Position numbers and translations under genes: made by a program. This document shows positions 8,901 through 17,129 of a stretch of 64,000 nucleotides of DNA, one piece after another. The DNA comes from Stenotrophomonas maltophilia. Its GTDB lineage: Bacteria; Pseudomonadota; Gammaproteobacteria; Xanthomonadales; Xanthomonadaceae. How positions within the stretch are numbered: the stretch's first letter is position 1; every line of letters starts with the position of its first letter. The notes beneath the pieces were generated by a model. The model was given only the letters and a program-made list of their open reading frames with translations, did not search any database and was not told the origin of the DNA. The stretch lies in NCBI GenBank assembly GCA_002364755.1, contig DEZI01000017.1:193211-257210 (forward strand), in the 5' to 3' direction.

Positions 8901-11900
8901 GCAAGAGCCAGACCATCGTCAACATGGTGGCCGATGCGATCGGCCGCGGGCGCAGCCTGCTGATCGTCTGCCAGAAGCACGCCGCGCTTGAGGTCGTGCA
9001 CAAACGCCTGGTTGCCGAAGGCCTGGGCCAGCGCATCGTCATGCTCAACGACGTCAACCAGGATCGCGAGCCGGTCATCCGCTCGATCCGCGAACAGTTG
9101 GAACGCCTGTTCGCCGAGGGCAGCGGTGATCAGGACCGGCGCGCCGCGCGCGAGCGTACCGCCGCCCGAATCGAGGCCCTTGAAGGCGATCTGGACCGCT
9201 TCCAGCACAGCCTGCATCGCATCGATCCGCTCAGCCACCTCAGCTATCGGCAGCTGCTGGGCGAGCTGATCGAGCTGGAGACCGGCGCACCGCCCCTGGA
9301 ATTTCCCGCGCTGCGGCAGCGCCTGGGCACACTGGACATGGCCCAGCTCACCGCGCTTGAAGAGCAGTGTGCCCCGCTGGTGCGCTGGTGGCTGCCGGCC
9401 CGCTACGAAGGCAGTGCGTTGGCGGACCTTCAGCCGTTTGCCGCAGATGCCGCCACGGTGGAAGCCTTCGCCGAAAGCCTGCAGGCCTTCATGCAGGCCG
9501 AACAGCAACGCCAGCAGACCTTGGCCGACCATCCGGCCAGCTTCGAGATCGAGGATGCGGCGCCCTACCGGGCCTGGATCAGTGCGCATGTGACCACGCT
9601 GCTGGCCCTGCGTGACGAACAGCGCCAGCGTCTTGCCCGCTGGCTGCCGATCTTCCGCAGCGCAAGCGGCAGTGATCCGGTCAAGGGCGACGGCCTGGTC
9701 GTCCAGCTGCGGCGGGTCGAGCAGCAGCTTGGCCAGGCCAATCATGGCAGCGCGGTGCCGGGCCTGTCCGCCGCACTGGCCCGGCTGGATGAAGCAACAC
9801 TGCGCCGGCATGCGCAGGACTGCACGGACGTGATCGCGCGTACGACCTGGTGGGCCCGCCTGAATCCACGCCACCTCGTACAGCACGGCCGCCTCAAGCG
9901 GCTGCTGCGCGACCACGGTGGCGTCGCATCTCCTGCCGCCTTGCCAGCGCTGCTGGGCGCAGTGCGCCTGGAGCTGCAGCTGGCCCCGTTGCGCAGCCAG
10001 TACAACAGCGCGCGCGCGGTGCTGGGGCTTCCGGCCGTCGCCGCCGATGGCGGTGCCGATCTGCTGCCACAGCTGCATCAGGATCTCGCCGGGCTGCTGG
10101 AGGTGCAGGCCCTGGCGCGCGCGCTTGCGCAATCCCCGCGTGCGCAGCAGACCGACACCGCCATGCTGACCGCCGACAAGGCCCAGCTGCAGATCCTGCT
10201 GGATGACTTTGAGGCCTCGCTGCTGAGGCATACCGCGCGCCAGGCCAGCCTGCACCAGCTTGCCCCCCTCCAGGAATGGCTCGATGACCCGCTGGCCGAA
10301 CAGCTGCGCCACAACGTCCTGCACGACCTGGACAACCAGCTTGCGCTGGAACGGCTGCACGCCGCGCTGCCCACCCTGGCGGCCTATCAACGGTTCCGTG
10401 GCCGCGCCGGTCAGCTCGATGATGCCGCCCGCCAGCTGCTGGGACAGCTGCGCCAGCGTGAGGCACAGCTGGATGCGGTGCCCGCCGACCAGCTGGAGGG
10501 CGCCGTACGCCGGCTGCTGAACCGCGAGGCCCGGCTGGGCTGGAAGCACCGTATCGAGCACGAACTGCCCGAACTTCAGTTCAGCCAGGACGAAGCGCAG
10601 GCGAAGATCACCGCCCTGGCCGAGGCCGACCGGCAGATGCGCCGCCTGAACCGTGATCTGCTTGGCGGCCAGCTGGACATGGCCGCTCTGGGCAACCGCA
10701 AACAATGGGAAGACGTCACCCGGCTGACCGGGCGCCGGTCGCGGCGCCTGCGCGAGTTCATCGAGCTGGGCAGCGAACTGGGCCTCATGCACCTTCGCCC
10801 GGTTTGGCTGATGAACCCGGATGTGGCCAGCCGCGTACTGCCGCTGCAGGCCGGCCTGTTCGATACCGTGATCTACGACGAGGCCTCGCAGATGCCGGTG
10901 GAGTACGCCCTGCCCACCCTGTTCCGTGGCAAGGTCACGATCATCAGTGGTGACGAAAAGCAGATGCCGCCCACCGCCTTCTTCTCCAGCCGCGTGGATA
11001 GCGATGAAGCCGAGATGTTCGATGGCGATGAGCCGGACGCCGAGGCCGACGAGGCGCAGCGCGAGGCATTTGAGGACGACTGGAACCGGCGCGAGATCAA
11101 GGATTGCCCGGACCTGCTGCAGCTGGCGCGCACCGTGCTGCCTACGACCACCCTGCAGATCCATTACCGCTCGGCGTACCGCGAACTCATCGGCTTCTCC
11201 AATGCGTCCTTCTACGGCAACCGTCTGAACGTGCCGGTGCGCCACCCGCAGGCACGCATCCAGCAGATCAAGCCGCTGCAGCTGATCCAGGTCGATGGCC
11301 TGTACCAGAACCAGACCAACGCGCGGGAGGCAGAACGCGTGGTGGCCTACCTTGAGGCCCTGTGGCAGGCGCCCCGTGCGCAGCGCCCTTCGGTGGGCGT
11401 GGTGACCTTCAACCGCAAGCAGGCCGAGCTGATCGAGGACCAGCTGGAACTGCGCGCCAGCGAGGACGAACCGTTCCGGCTGGCCCTGCAGCAGGAACGC
11501 GAGCGGGTCGTGGAAGGTGAAGACATGTCGGTGTTCATCAAGAACGTGGAGAACGTGCAGGGCGACGAGCGCGACGTGATTGTGTTCTCCACCACCTTCG
11601 GCCGCAATGGCCAGGGTACGTTCCGGCGCAACTTCGGTGTGCTCGGCCAGACCGGCGGCGAGCGGCGGCTGAACGTGGCCGTCACCCGTGCGCGGCAGAA
11701 AGTGGTGATGATCACCTCGATGCCGATCAACGATGTGTCGGATATGTTCAATACCCAGCGCGCCCCCGCTACCCCGCGCGACTATCTGCAGGGCTACCTG
11801 GAATACGCGCGTGCCCTGTGTGCAGGTGAGTTCGAGGCCAGCACGAACCTGCTCAACCGCCTGCAGACCGACCGCAGCGCGGCTCCAAGCACGGCACGAG

Positions 11901-12277
11901 GTACCCAGGACGGTTTCGTCGCCATCGTCGGGGAGTACCTGCGCTTGCTGGGCTGGGCTGCCAACCCGGCCAACGAAGGTGATGCCTTTGGCCTGGATTT
12001 CGCCATCGAAGACCCGCGCACGGGTCTGTACGCCATTGGCATCGAGTGCGATGCGCCCAGCCATGGCTTGCTGCAGCGGGCCCGCGCCCGCGAGATCTGG
12101 CGCCCGACGGTGCTGGGGCGCGCCATTCCCCGGCTACATCGTGTGTCGTCGCAGGGCTGGTACCACGACGGAGATGGCGAGCGCGCACGATTGCGCCAGG
12201 CAGTGGAGCAGGCGTTGGAACCTTCCGCCCCATTCCAAGGCCTTGAGCATATTCCCGCCCCGGAGGCCTCCGCATGA
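5933..12277 (+). CDS. Zinc ribbon-pseudokinase-SF1 helicase-Vsr/PD-(D/E)XK-like nuclease
   Basis: 2114 aa, starting at the ATG at 5933 (MIRFCPNC) with a GGAG overlapping the previous stop; the frame is open upstream but that lies inside the radical-SAM gene. Order: two zinc ribbons (C5, C8, C19, C28; C66, C79, C82); a Ser/Thr kinase fold ~118-365 with HRD233-235 and MAPE, but Leu149 for the VAIK lysine, Ser240 for the catalytic Asn and GFG255-257 for DFG, hence a pseudokinase; a long helical region; an SF1 (COG1112/Dna2-like) helicase with Walker A GPPGTGKS (~985-992), a ~650-residue insert, Walker B YDEAS (~1649), GDEKQMPP and LNVAVTRARQ (~1913); and a C-terminal nuclease-like domain with GLDFAIEDP...IGIECD (~2020-2040) of the Vsr/MTES_1575 type. 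Suggested job: sense, unwind and cut foreign nucleic acid. Confidence 0.87.
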   Translation: MIRFCPNCHTERGLHELFCEGEVGTHPCGWDLAGEPIHADGWRPRILRTQEEVSEVPHDARVEALCSNGHALDAGDLMCLECGAEPATGDAPAMPRAADAAPDAAPDADAATAETVIDQWRLLRQISSSDGVRERYQAEHAQTGQVAVLTLYRAGAEPDPAVYDVIRRLPREHVPDIIATGRWDDRAYEVVEMLAGGSLADLGSVIADGEAVRHVVRELGQALHAFNEAGLRHRDLRPASLLIRSRDPLDMVISGFGSARLSEFDLDIVSPLETSRYMAPEAIAGGVAAASDWWSLGMILLEQLTQGRCFEGTHANAYLIHVLANGVPIPPDIDPDLNLLLRGLLVRDRHQRWQWPQVSDWLAGIAVAAPPSPAQERDEGDGASLRLGERRFQRPAIFALEAAQAEHWDEARDSLLRGVIVTWADQAGLAPSIVSALRQVVQHEGVEEDFRLMLALKILNPEMPLIHRGSIVTPGWLLENPLEGYRLISGSVPDLLEQLQTDAWLSRLKLRAQNVRQRALHQQIDLIEEVLRVYLLSTSRARLASQWQERQRLLPDTDHPGLATLAERRMVTEEDLIVLLSAAIGQFRSVDAIVAEATELAAKAGLAEWDAAAATLLLQHPRTELYRAMDERILGFARCGMPVIDSWAEQFRLERRMPLARALVVLAVPGSRWQQPQRQQYVAQILDFFEKKVVTAVMRGPLVRMSIGKTTGRVDIRELDCPRRPAPALLDHLLQRNARAVAVDPEALQRTPAAEQRLRSLLRQSTLYKRDTGIDGLYLGFPFLLSRDPRSNARTRIIPLLLWPVKLDMALAQRYQANLAFDGEREEVRINPALESIVGSEMFRRWQTSADELLGRSSLRASDVMDAFGMLARVRSRTLTALPGPDVAVDPLGDELECAAVFFHVTFMGQAIGEDLRQLKVLPPNGTGLETALRLAPPAAGEADAAAAATAAPPELERYFTVASDPSQEAAVLRARQGPGLLIEGPPGTGKSQTIVNMVADAIGRGRSLLIVCQKHAALEVVHKRLVAEGLGQRIVMLNDVNQDREPVIRSIREQLERLFAEGSGDQDRRAARERTAARIEALEGDLDRFQHSLHRIDPLSHLSYRQLLGELIELETGAPPLEFPALRQRLGTLDMAQLTALEEQCAPLVRWWLPARYEGSALADLQPFAADAATVEAFAESLQAFMQAEQQRQQTLADHPASFEIEDAAPYRAWISAHVTTLLALRDEQRQRLARWLPIFRSASGSDPVKGDGLVVQLRRVEQQLGQANHGSAVPGLSAALARLDEATLRRHAQDCTDVIARTTWWARLNPRHLVQHGRLKRLLRDHGGVASPAALPALLGAVRLELQLAPLRSQYNSARAVLGLPAVAADGGADLLPQLHQDLAGLLEVQALARALAQSPRAQQTDTAMLTADKAQLQILLDDFEASLLRHTARQASLHQLAPLQEWLDDPLAEQLRHNVLHDLDNQLALERLHAALPTLAAYQRFRGRAGQLDDAARQLLGQLRQREAQLDAVPADQLEGAVRRLLNREARLGWKHRIEHELPELQFSQDEAQAKITALAEADRQMRRLNRDLLGGQLDMAALGNRKQWEDVTRLTGRRSRRLREFIELGSELGLMHLRPVWLMNPDVASRVLPLQAGLFDTVIYDEASQMPVEYALPTLFRGKVTIISGDEKQMPPTAFFSSRVDSDEAEMFDGDEPDAEADEAQREAFEDDWNRREIKDCPDLLQLARTVLPTTTLQIHYRSAYRELIGFSNASFYGNRLNVPVRHPQARIQQIKPLQLIQVDGLYQNQTNAREAERVVAYLEALWQAPRAQRPSVGVVTFNRKQAELIEDQLELRASEDEPFRLALQQERERVVEGEDMSVFIKNVENVQGDERDVIVFSTTFGRNGQGTFRRNFGVLGQTGGERRLNVAVTRARQKVVMITSMPINDVSDMFNTQRAPATPRDYLQGYLEYARALCAGEFEASTNLLNRLQTDRSAAPSTARGTQDGFVAIVGEYLRLLGWAANPANEGDAFGLDFAIEDPRTGLYAIGIECDAPSHGLLQRARAREIWRPTVLGRAIPRLHRVSSQGWYHDGDGERARLRQAVEQALEPSAPFQGLEHIPAPEASA

Positions 12278-13626
12278 GTGGTCCGAAAGTAGTCCGTATC
12301 CAATCCGAAGCGGAACTGCGCTCTCTGCGCGAGGACATGTTGCGCCTGCTGGAGCGCGAGGTGCAGCGCTGGCAACAACGCGCCCTGCAGCTGCAGACCC
12401 TGGAACAGGCGCAGCTCGCCGCCGTGCTGGCACGCCGTGACACGCTGCGCGCGGCAATCGCCAACACTGGCAATGCGCAATACGCCCTCCTGATCAACGC
12501 AGAGAGGGCCTGGCTGCGCGCCGACATCGCCGAGCGTGAGGAACGCGCAATAGAACAACGCATCGCGCAGCGCCAACGCGGCCGGCGCCAGCAACAGAAT
12601 GCCGGCACCCTCCTCAAGGCACTGCATGCCGGCGGCGTGACGGTGGATGCCGACCTGTCCGCGGCACTGACCCGGTTGGCGAATGGCGGCACCGAACCGC
12701 ATGCCGAGGGCCTGCTGGCACGGGCGACGCTGGCGCTTGCCCAGCTCGAACAGGGCGAGACACTCAGTCAGGCACAGCGCGGGATTGCCGCAGCGCTGCG
12801 CGAGGAGGATGCCACTGAACCTGCCACCGCCGGGCGCGCGGCAGCCACCGAACGTGACCCACGGCTGCTGCGCATTGATCGGCACATCGCCGAGCTGCAG
12901 CTGCTGCAGGGAGAAAGCGCCGCGTTGCCATTCCAGCAAGCGCTGGGTGCAGCCGAGGCGGAGGCCGACGCGCAGCGGCGCAACCTGCTGCTGGACAGTC
13001 TGGTCTTGGATCTTGCCTGCGCTGCCAATACCTACCGTCAGCAGCGTGAGCACCTGACGCATCTGCAGGACCTGGCCCACATCCTCGGTACGCTGGATGC
13101 GGACAACCACGTCGAGCTGCTGCGCGAGGCCGCCGCCGCCGATACCCAGGTGCCGGCTGCCCGCCTGCTCGCGTTGGCCGACGCCTGCCAGCAGGCCATC
13201 GATCACCACCACCAGGTGCAGGCGGCCGCCTCGCGCCGCGCCGCCCTGCTGGCCGGGCTCGCCGAGCTGGGCTACGAAGTGCGCGAAGGCATGGAAACGG
13301 CCTGGACCGACCAGGGGCGCGTCGTTCTGCGTCGACCCGCGAGCCCCGGCTATGGCGTGGAACTCGGCGGAAATGCCGGAAATGGTCGGCTGCAGGTGCG
13401 CGCGGTGGCGATGGACGCCCAGCGTGACCGCAGCCGCGACCGCGACGTGGAGACACTCTGGTGCGGTGACTTCTCACGCCTGCAGGCGCAACTGAGCGCG
13501 CAAGGCAGCGACCTGCAGATCGAGCGCGCCTTGGGCGTGGGGGAAGTGCCGCTGAAGGAAGTGGAGGCCGCCACCGAGGCAGCCCGGTCAATCTCTGCCG
13601 CCGTCGAGCGCTCCCAGGGCACCTGA
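12274..13626 (+). CDS. Long coiled-coil protein of unknown function, last gene of the operon
   Basis: 450 aa, overlapping the helicase stop by four bases (ATGA), so translationally coupled. Residues ~10-250 are rich in Leu, Glu, Gln and Arg in heptad-like spacing (SEAELRSLREDMLRLLEREV, then AEREERAIEQRIAQRQRGRR), predicting long coiled coils. The last ~120 residues look globular (GLAELGYEVREGMETAWTDQ and a following beta-rich stretch). No signal peptide, membrane segment or enzyme motif was seen, and I do not recognise a family. Probably a scaffold or regulator for the large helicase-nuclease; inference from coupling only. Confidence 0.82.
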   Translation: MSGPKVVRIQSEAELRSLREDMLRLLEREVQRWQQRALQLQTLEQAQLAAVLARRDTLRAAIANTGNAQYALLINAERAWLRADIAEREERAIEQRIAQRQRGRRQQQNAGTLLKALHAGGVTVDADLSAALTRLANGGTEPHAEGLLARATLALAQLEQGETLSQAQRGIAAALREEDATEPATAGRAAATERDPRLLRIDRHIAELQLLQGESAALPFQQALGAAEAEADAQRRNLLLDSLVLDLACAANTYRQQREHLTHLQDLAHILGTLDADNHVELLREAAAADTQVPAARLLALADACQQAIDHHHQVQAAASRRAALLAGLAELGYEVREGMETAWTDQGRVVLRRPASPGYGVELGGNAGNGRLQVRAVAMDAQRDRSRDRDVETLWCGDFSRLQAQLSAQGSDLQIERALGVGEVPLKEVEAATEAARSISAAVERSQGT

Positions 13627-13636
13627 ATCTGCTTTG

Positions 13637-13706
13637 GTAGGTGCCAACCTTGGTTGGCACGCGCCTTCCACGCCAACGGCCCGCCGGGCAAGGCCCGGCG
13701 CTACCA
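13637..13706. repeat. SMAG pair (opposed orientations)
   Basis: First unit, plus strand: GTAG at 13637-13640 followed by a perfect 9-bp stem GTGCCAACC-tt-GGTTGGCAC. Second unit, minus strand: CCGGGC..GCCCGG arms ending in CTAC (about 13683-13704). It lies just after the four-gene operon and may end its transcription or stabilise its mRNA. Confidence 0.75.
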
Positions 13707-13754
13707 ATCCCCTGCATGTGCAACGGCCCGGCGCTGCCCGGCACCGGCAATGGC

Positions 13755-13996
13755 CCGCCGTCCCGCCGTCACGGAACGGATCTTGCACGCACCCCGGCAA
13801 CCCCAGCCGCAGTGCCCGTGATGTCCGAGAACGAAGACGCAGGCGAAAAAACCGAACAACCAACCGAAAAACGCCTGCGTGAAGCCCGTGAGCAGGGCAA
13901 CATCCCGCGTTCGAAGGAACTGGCGACCGTGGCCGTGTTCGGTGCCGGCATCATCGCCATCATGGCCAGCGCAGCCTCGCTGGGGGCCGGCGGCCG
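13755..13996 (+). repeat. Right 242-bp direct repeat (promoter and 5' part of intact flhB)
   Basis: Partner of 1334-1575 with three synonymous differences (13910, 13919, 13973). This copy continues into full-length flhB, so the insertion leaves flhB with a promoter and an unbroken reading frame. Confidence 0.95.
13772..13787 (+). promoter_or_regulatory. Putative sigma-54 promoter of flhB
   Basis: CGGAACG, four bases, TTGCA, with GG and GC 10 bases apart, 34 bp before the flhB ATG. RpoN control of flhB-class genes is usual in polar flagellates; the -24 element deviates at two positions. Confidence 0.55.
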
Positions 13997-14951
13997 TGCC
14001 TGGATGCGTGCCGCGCTCAGCCCCGAACCCGCCCTGTGGCAGAACCCGCAGCTGCTGTTCGGCCACTTCGGCATGCTGTTCCTGCGCCTGATGATGGCCT
14101 GCTGGCCGCTGCTGCTGGTCTGCCTGCTGGCCAGCTTCTTGGCGCCGGTGGCGATGGGCGGCCTGCGCTGGTCGAACAAGTCGCTGGTCCCCGACGCGAA
14201 CCGGCTCAACCCGCTGTCCGGGCTGAAGCGCATGTGGGGTGCCGAAGCCCTGGCCGAACTCACCAAGTCACTGCTGCGCATGGGTTTCGTCGGCGCCTCG
14301 GCCATGCTGGTCTTCGCCGCCAGCTTCGACAGCCTGCGCGGCCTGCTGAACCAGCCGCTGGAATCGGCCATCGGCCACGGCCTGGGCTTCACCCTGAAGC
14401 TGCTGCTGGCCGCGGCCGGGGCCATGCTGGTGCTGGCCGCCATCGATGCCCCGTACCAGCGCTGGAACTGGATGCGCAAGCTGAAGATGACCCGTGAAGA
14501 GCTGCGCCGGGAAATGAAGGAAAGCGAGGGCAGCCCCGAGGTGAAGGGCCGCATCCGCCACATGCAGCAGCAGCTGGCCAACCGCCGGATGATGGAAGCG
14601 GTGCCCACCGCCGACGTGGTGGTGGTCAACCCAACCCACTACGCGGTGGCCCTGAAATACGAAGGCGGCAGCATGGGCGCCCCCACCGTGGTCGCCCTGG
14701 GCGTGGATGAAACCGCCCTGCGCATCCGTGAAGTGGCCGACGGCAACAAGGTTGCGATCGTCTCTGCCCCGCCTTTGGCACGCGCCTTGTATCGGGAGGG
14801 GCAACTCGGAAAGGAAATTCCCGTGAGACTGTACTCCGCCGTCGCCCAGGTGCTGTCCTACGTCTACCAGCTGCGCAGCTGGCGGACCGGCCCGATGCCG
14901 TCCGCCCCGCATGTGGACGTGGATGAATTCGGCAAGGGAGGCCGCCCGTGA
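13821..14951 (+). CDS. flhB: Flagellar export gate protein FlhB
   Basis: 376 aa. Inner-membrane part of the flagellar type III export gate that switches substrates from rod/hook to filament. Begins MSENEDAGEKTEQPTEKRLR, the conserved FlhB opening, has four hydrophobic segments between ~38 and ~215 and the autocleavage motif NPTH (N270-H273). The ATG at 13821 is the conserved start; longer frame upstream is the leader and repeat. Its TGA overlaps the GTG start of flhA (GTGA), so the two are coupled. It is the intact member of the pair created by the 12.4-kb insertion. Confidence 0.97.
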   Translation: MSENEDAGEKTEQPTEKRLREAREQGNIPRSKELATVAVFGAGIIAIMASAASLGAGGRAWMRAALSPEPALWQNPQLLFGHFGMLFLRLMMACWPLLLVCLLASFLAPVAMGGLRWSNKSLVPDANRLNPLSGLKRMWGAEALAELTKSLLRMGFVGASAMLVFAASFDSLRGLLNQPLESAIGHGLGFTLKLLLAAAGAMLVLAAIDAPYQRWNWMRKLKMTREELRREMKESEGSPEVKGRIRHMQQQLANRRMMEAVPTADVVVVNPTHYAVALKYEGGSMGAPTVVALGVDETALRIREVADGNKVAIVSAPPLARALYREGQLGKEIPVRLYSAVAQVLSYVYQLRSWRTGPMPSAPHVDVDEFGKGGRP

Positions 14952-17050
14952 ACGCCCAGGCTTCCGGCTTCAATACCCGCCGCGCCCTGGAGATGATCCG
15001 CCAGGGTCTTGGCGCACCGCTGATCGTGCTGGCCCTGCTGGCCATGGTCGTAGTGCCGCTGGCCGCGCCGGTGCTCGATGCACTGTTCACCTTCAACATC
15101 GCCATCTCGCTGATGGTGCTGCTGGCGGTGGTCTATGTGAAGCGCCCGCTGGATTTCACGATCTTCCCGATCGTGCTGCTGGTCACCACCATGCTGCGGC
15201 TGGCGCTGAATGTGGCCTCGACCCGCGTCATCCTGCTCAACGGCCAGAACGGCCACGATGCGGCCGGCAAGGTCATCGCCGCTTTCGGTGAATTCGTCAT
15301 CGGCGGCAACTACGCCGTGGGCATCGTGGTCTTCGCGATCCTGACCATCATCAACTTCGTGGTCATCACCAAGGGCGCCGGGCGCGTCTCGGAAGTGACC
15401 GCGCGCTTCATCCTCGACGCCATGCCTGGCAAGCAGATGGCCATCGACGCCGATCTGAACGCCGGTTTGCTGACGCGTGAAGAAGCCAAGGCCCGCCGTG
15501 AAGAGGTCCGCGAGGAAGCCGACTTCTACGGTGCGATGGACGGCGCCAGCAAATTCATCCGCGGCGACGCCATCGCCGGCATCCTGATCCTGTTCATCAA
15601 CATGTTGGGCGGCCTGGCGGTGGGCGTGCTGCAGCATGGCATGCCGTTCGGCGATGCCGCCGCCACCTACACCCTGCTGTCCATCGGTGACGGCCTGGTG
15701 GCGCAGCTGCCGGCCCTGCTGATCTCCAGCGCCGTGGCGATGCTGGTTACCCGCGCCTCGCGCTCGCAGGACATGGCCCAGGCCATGACCGGCCAGGTGT
15801 TCGGCCAGTACCGCGCACTGGCGATCACCGCCGGCATCCTCGGCCTGGTCGGCCTGGTCCCCGGCATGCCCAACGTCGCTTTCCTGACGCTGGCCGCGAT
15901 CCTCGGCTTCATCGCCTGGAAGCTGTACCGCAAGAGCCAGGCACCGCCGGCCGATCCGGCCGCTGCCGCCGCTGAAGCCGGCCCGTTGAATGCCCTCGGC
16001 CGCCCGGCCGCCGCGCCCACCGCCGAGCTGAGCTGGGACGAACTGCGCCCGGTCGATCCGCTGGGCCTGGAAGTGGGTTACCGGCTGATCCCGCTGGTGG
16101 ATGCCAACCAGGGCGGCGAGCTGATGGCGCGCATCAAGGGCGTGCGCCGCAAGCTGACCCAGGACGTGGGCTTCCTGATCCCGTCCGTGCACATCCGCGA
16201 CAACCTGGAACTGCCGGCCAACGGCTACCGCGTCCTGGTGCACGGCGTGCCGGTGGCCACCGCCGACATCCACCCCGACCGCGAACTGGCGCTGGACCCG
16301 GGCAGCGCGCTGGGGCCGCTGGAAGGCATCGCCGGCAAGGACCCCGCGTTCGGCCTGGATGCCACCTGGATCCAGCCGCACCAGCGTGCCCAGGCCGAAA
16401 CCATGGGCTACACCGTGGTCGACCCGGCCACCGTGGTCGCCACGCACCTGTCGCACCTGATCCGCGAGCATGCGCCGGAACTGCTGGGCCACGAAGAAGT
16501 GCAGCACCTGCTGGCCAACCTGGGCAAGAGCGCGCCCAAGCTCGTCGAAGATCTGACACCGAAGGCGCTGCCGCTGTCGGCGGTCGTGCGCGTGCTGCAG
16601 AACCTGCTGGTCGAGCGCATTCCGATCCGCCAGCTGCGCAAGATCGCCGAAGCGCTGGTCGAGCACGCCCCCATGAGCCAGGACCCGGCCACGCTGACCG
16701 CTGCCGTGCGCACCGCTCTTGGCCGCTTCATCGTGCAGGAGATCGCCGGAATGTCGGCGGAGCTGCCGGTGTTCACGCTCAACCCGCAATTGGAACGTGT
16801 CTTGCAGGAGTCTACCCAGGGCAACGGCGCCGCGCTGGAACCCGGACTCGCAGAGCGACTGCACCAGAGCCTGGCCGAATGTGTCAGCAAGCAGGAAGCG
16901 CGAAACGAGCCGGCGGTGGTGCTGGTACCGGGTCCGGTGCGCGCCGCGCTGGCCCGCCTGGTCCGCCACAGCGTTCCGTCGCTTTCGGTCCTGGCCTACA
17001 GCGAGGTGCCGGAAGACAAGCGCCTGAAACTGGTCGGAACGATCAGCTGA
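14948..17050 (+). CDS. flhA: Flagellar export gate protein FlhA
   Basis: 700 aa, the usual FlhA length. N-terminal half has eight predicted membrane helices with the signature around FVVITKGAGRVSEVTARFIL and DAMPGKQMAIDADLNAG; C-terminal half (from ~350) is the cytosolic platform that docks export chaperones. GTG start at 14948 overlaps the flhB stop. Followed by an ~80-bp gap and flhF. Nothing unusual beyond the GTG start. Confidence 0.97.
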   Translation: MNAQASGFNTRRALEMIRQGLGAPLIVLALLAMVVVPLAAPVLDALFTFNIAISLMVLLAVVYVKRPLDFTIFPIVLLVTTMLRLALNVASTRVILLNGQNGHDAAGKVIAAFGEFVIGGNYAVGIVVFAILTIINFVVITKGAGRVSEVTARFILDAMPGKQMAIDADLNAGLLTREEAKARREEVREEADFYGAMDGASKFIRGDAIAGILILFINMLGGLAVGVLQHGMPFGDAAATYTLLSIGDGLVAQLPALLISSAVAMLVTRASRSQDMAQAMTGQVFGQYRALAITAGILGLVGLVPGMPNVAFLTLAAILGFIAWKLYRKSQAPPADPAAAAAEAGPLNALGRPAAAPTAELSWDELRPVDPLGLEVGYRLIPLVDANQGGELMARIKGVRRKLTQDVGFLIPSVHIRDNLELPANGYRVLVHGVPVATADIHPDRELALDPGSALGPLEGIAGKDPAFGLDATWIQPHQRAQAETMGYTVVDPATVVATHLSHLIREHAPELLGHEEVQHLLANLGKSAPKLVEDLTPKALPLSAVVRVLQNLLVERIPIRQLRKIAEALVEHAPMSQDPATLTAAVRTALGRFIVQEIAGMSAELPVFTLNPQLERVLQESTQGNGAALEPGLAERLHQSLAECVSKQEARNEPAVVLVPGPVRAALARLVRHSVPSLSVLAYSEVPEDKRLKLVGTIS

Positions 17051-17129
17051 CGCCCGCCTTCCACGCGCCAGAAAACAGACACCACGTTCAAACCGCAATA
17101 CACGACAGATTCCAAGGGGAACCCGAACC

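Noticed and set aside
8558..12064. 1168-codon open frame on the minus strand
   Set aside because: Antisense shadow of the helicase gene in GC-rich DNA; the plus strand carries clear helicase and nuclease motifs.
13651..13670. Sigma-54 promoter at TGGCACG before flhB
   Set aside because: The -24-like TGGCAC belongs to a SMAG stem and no TTGC lies at the right spacing; the site at 13772 fits better.
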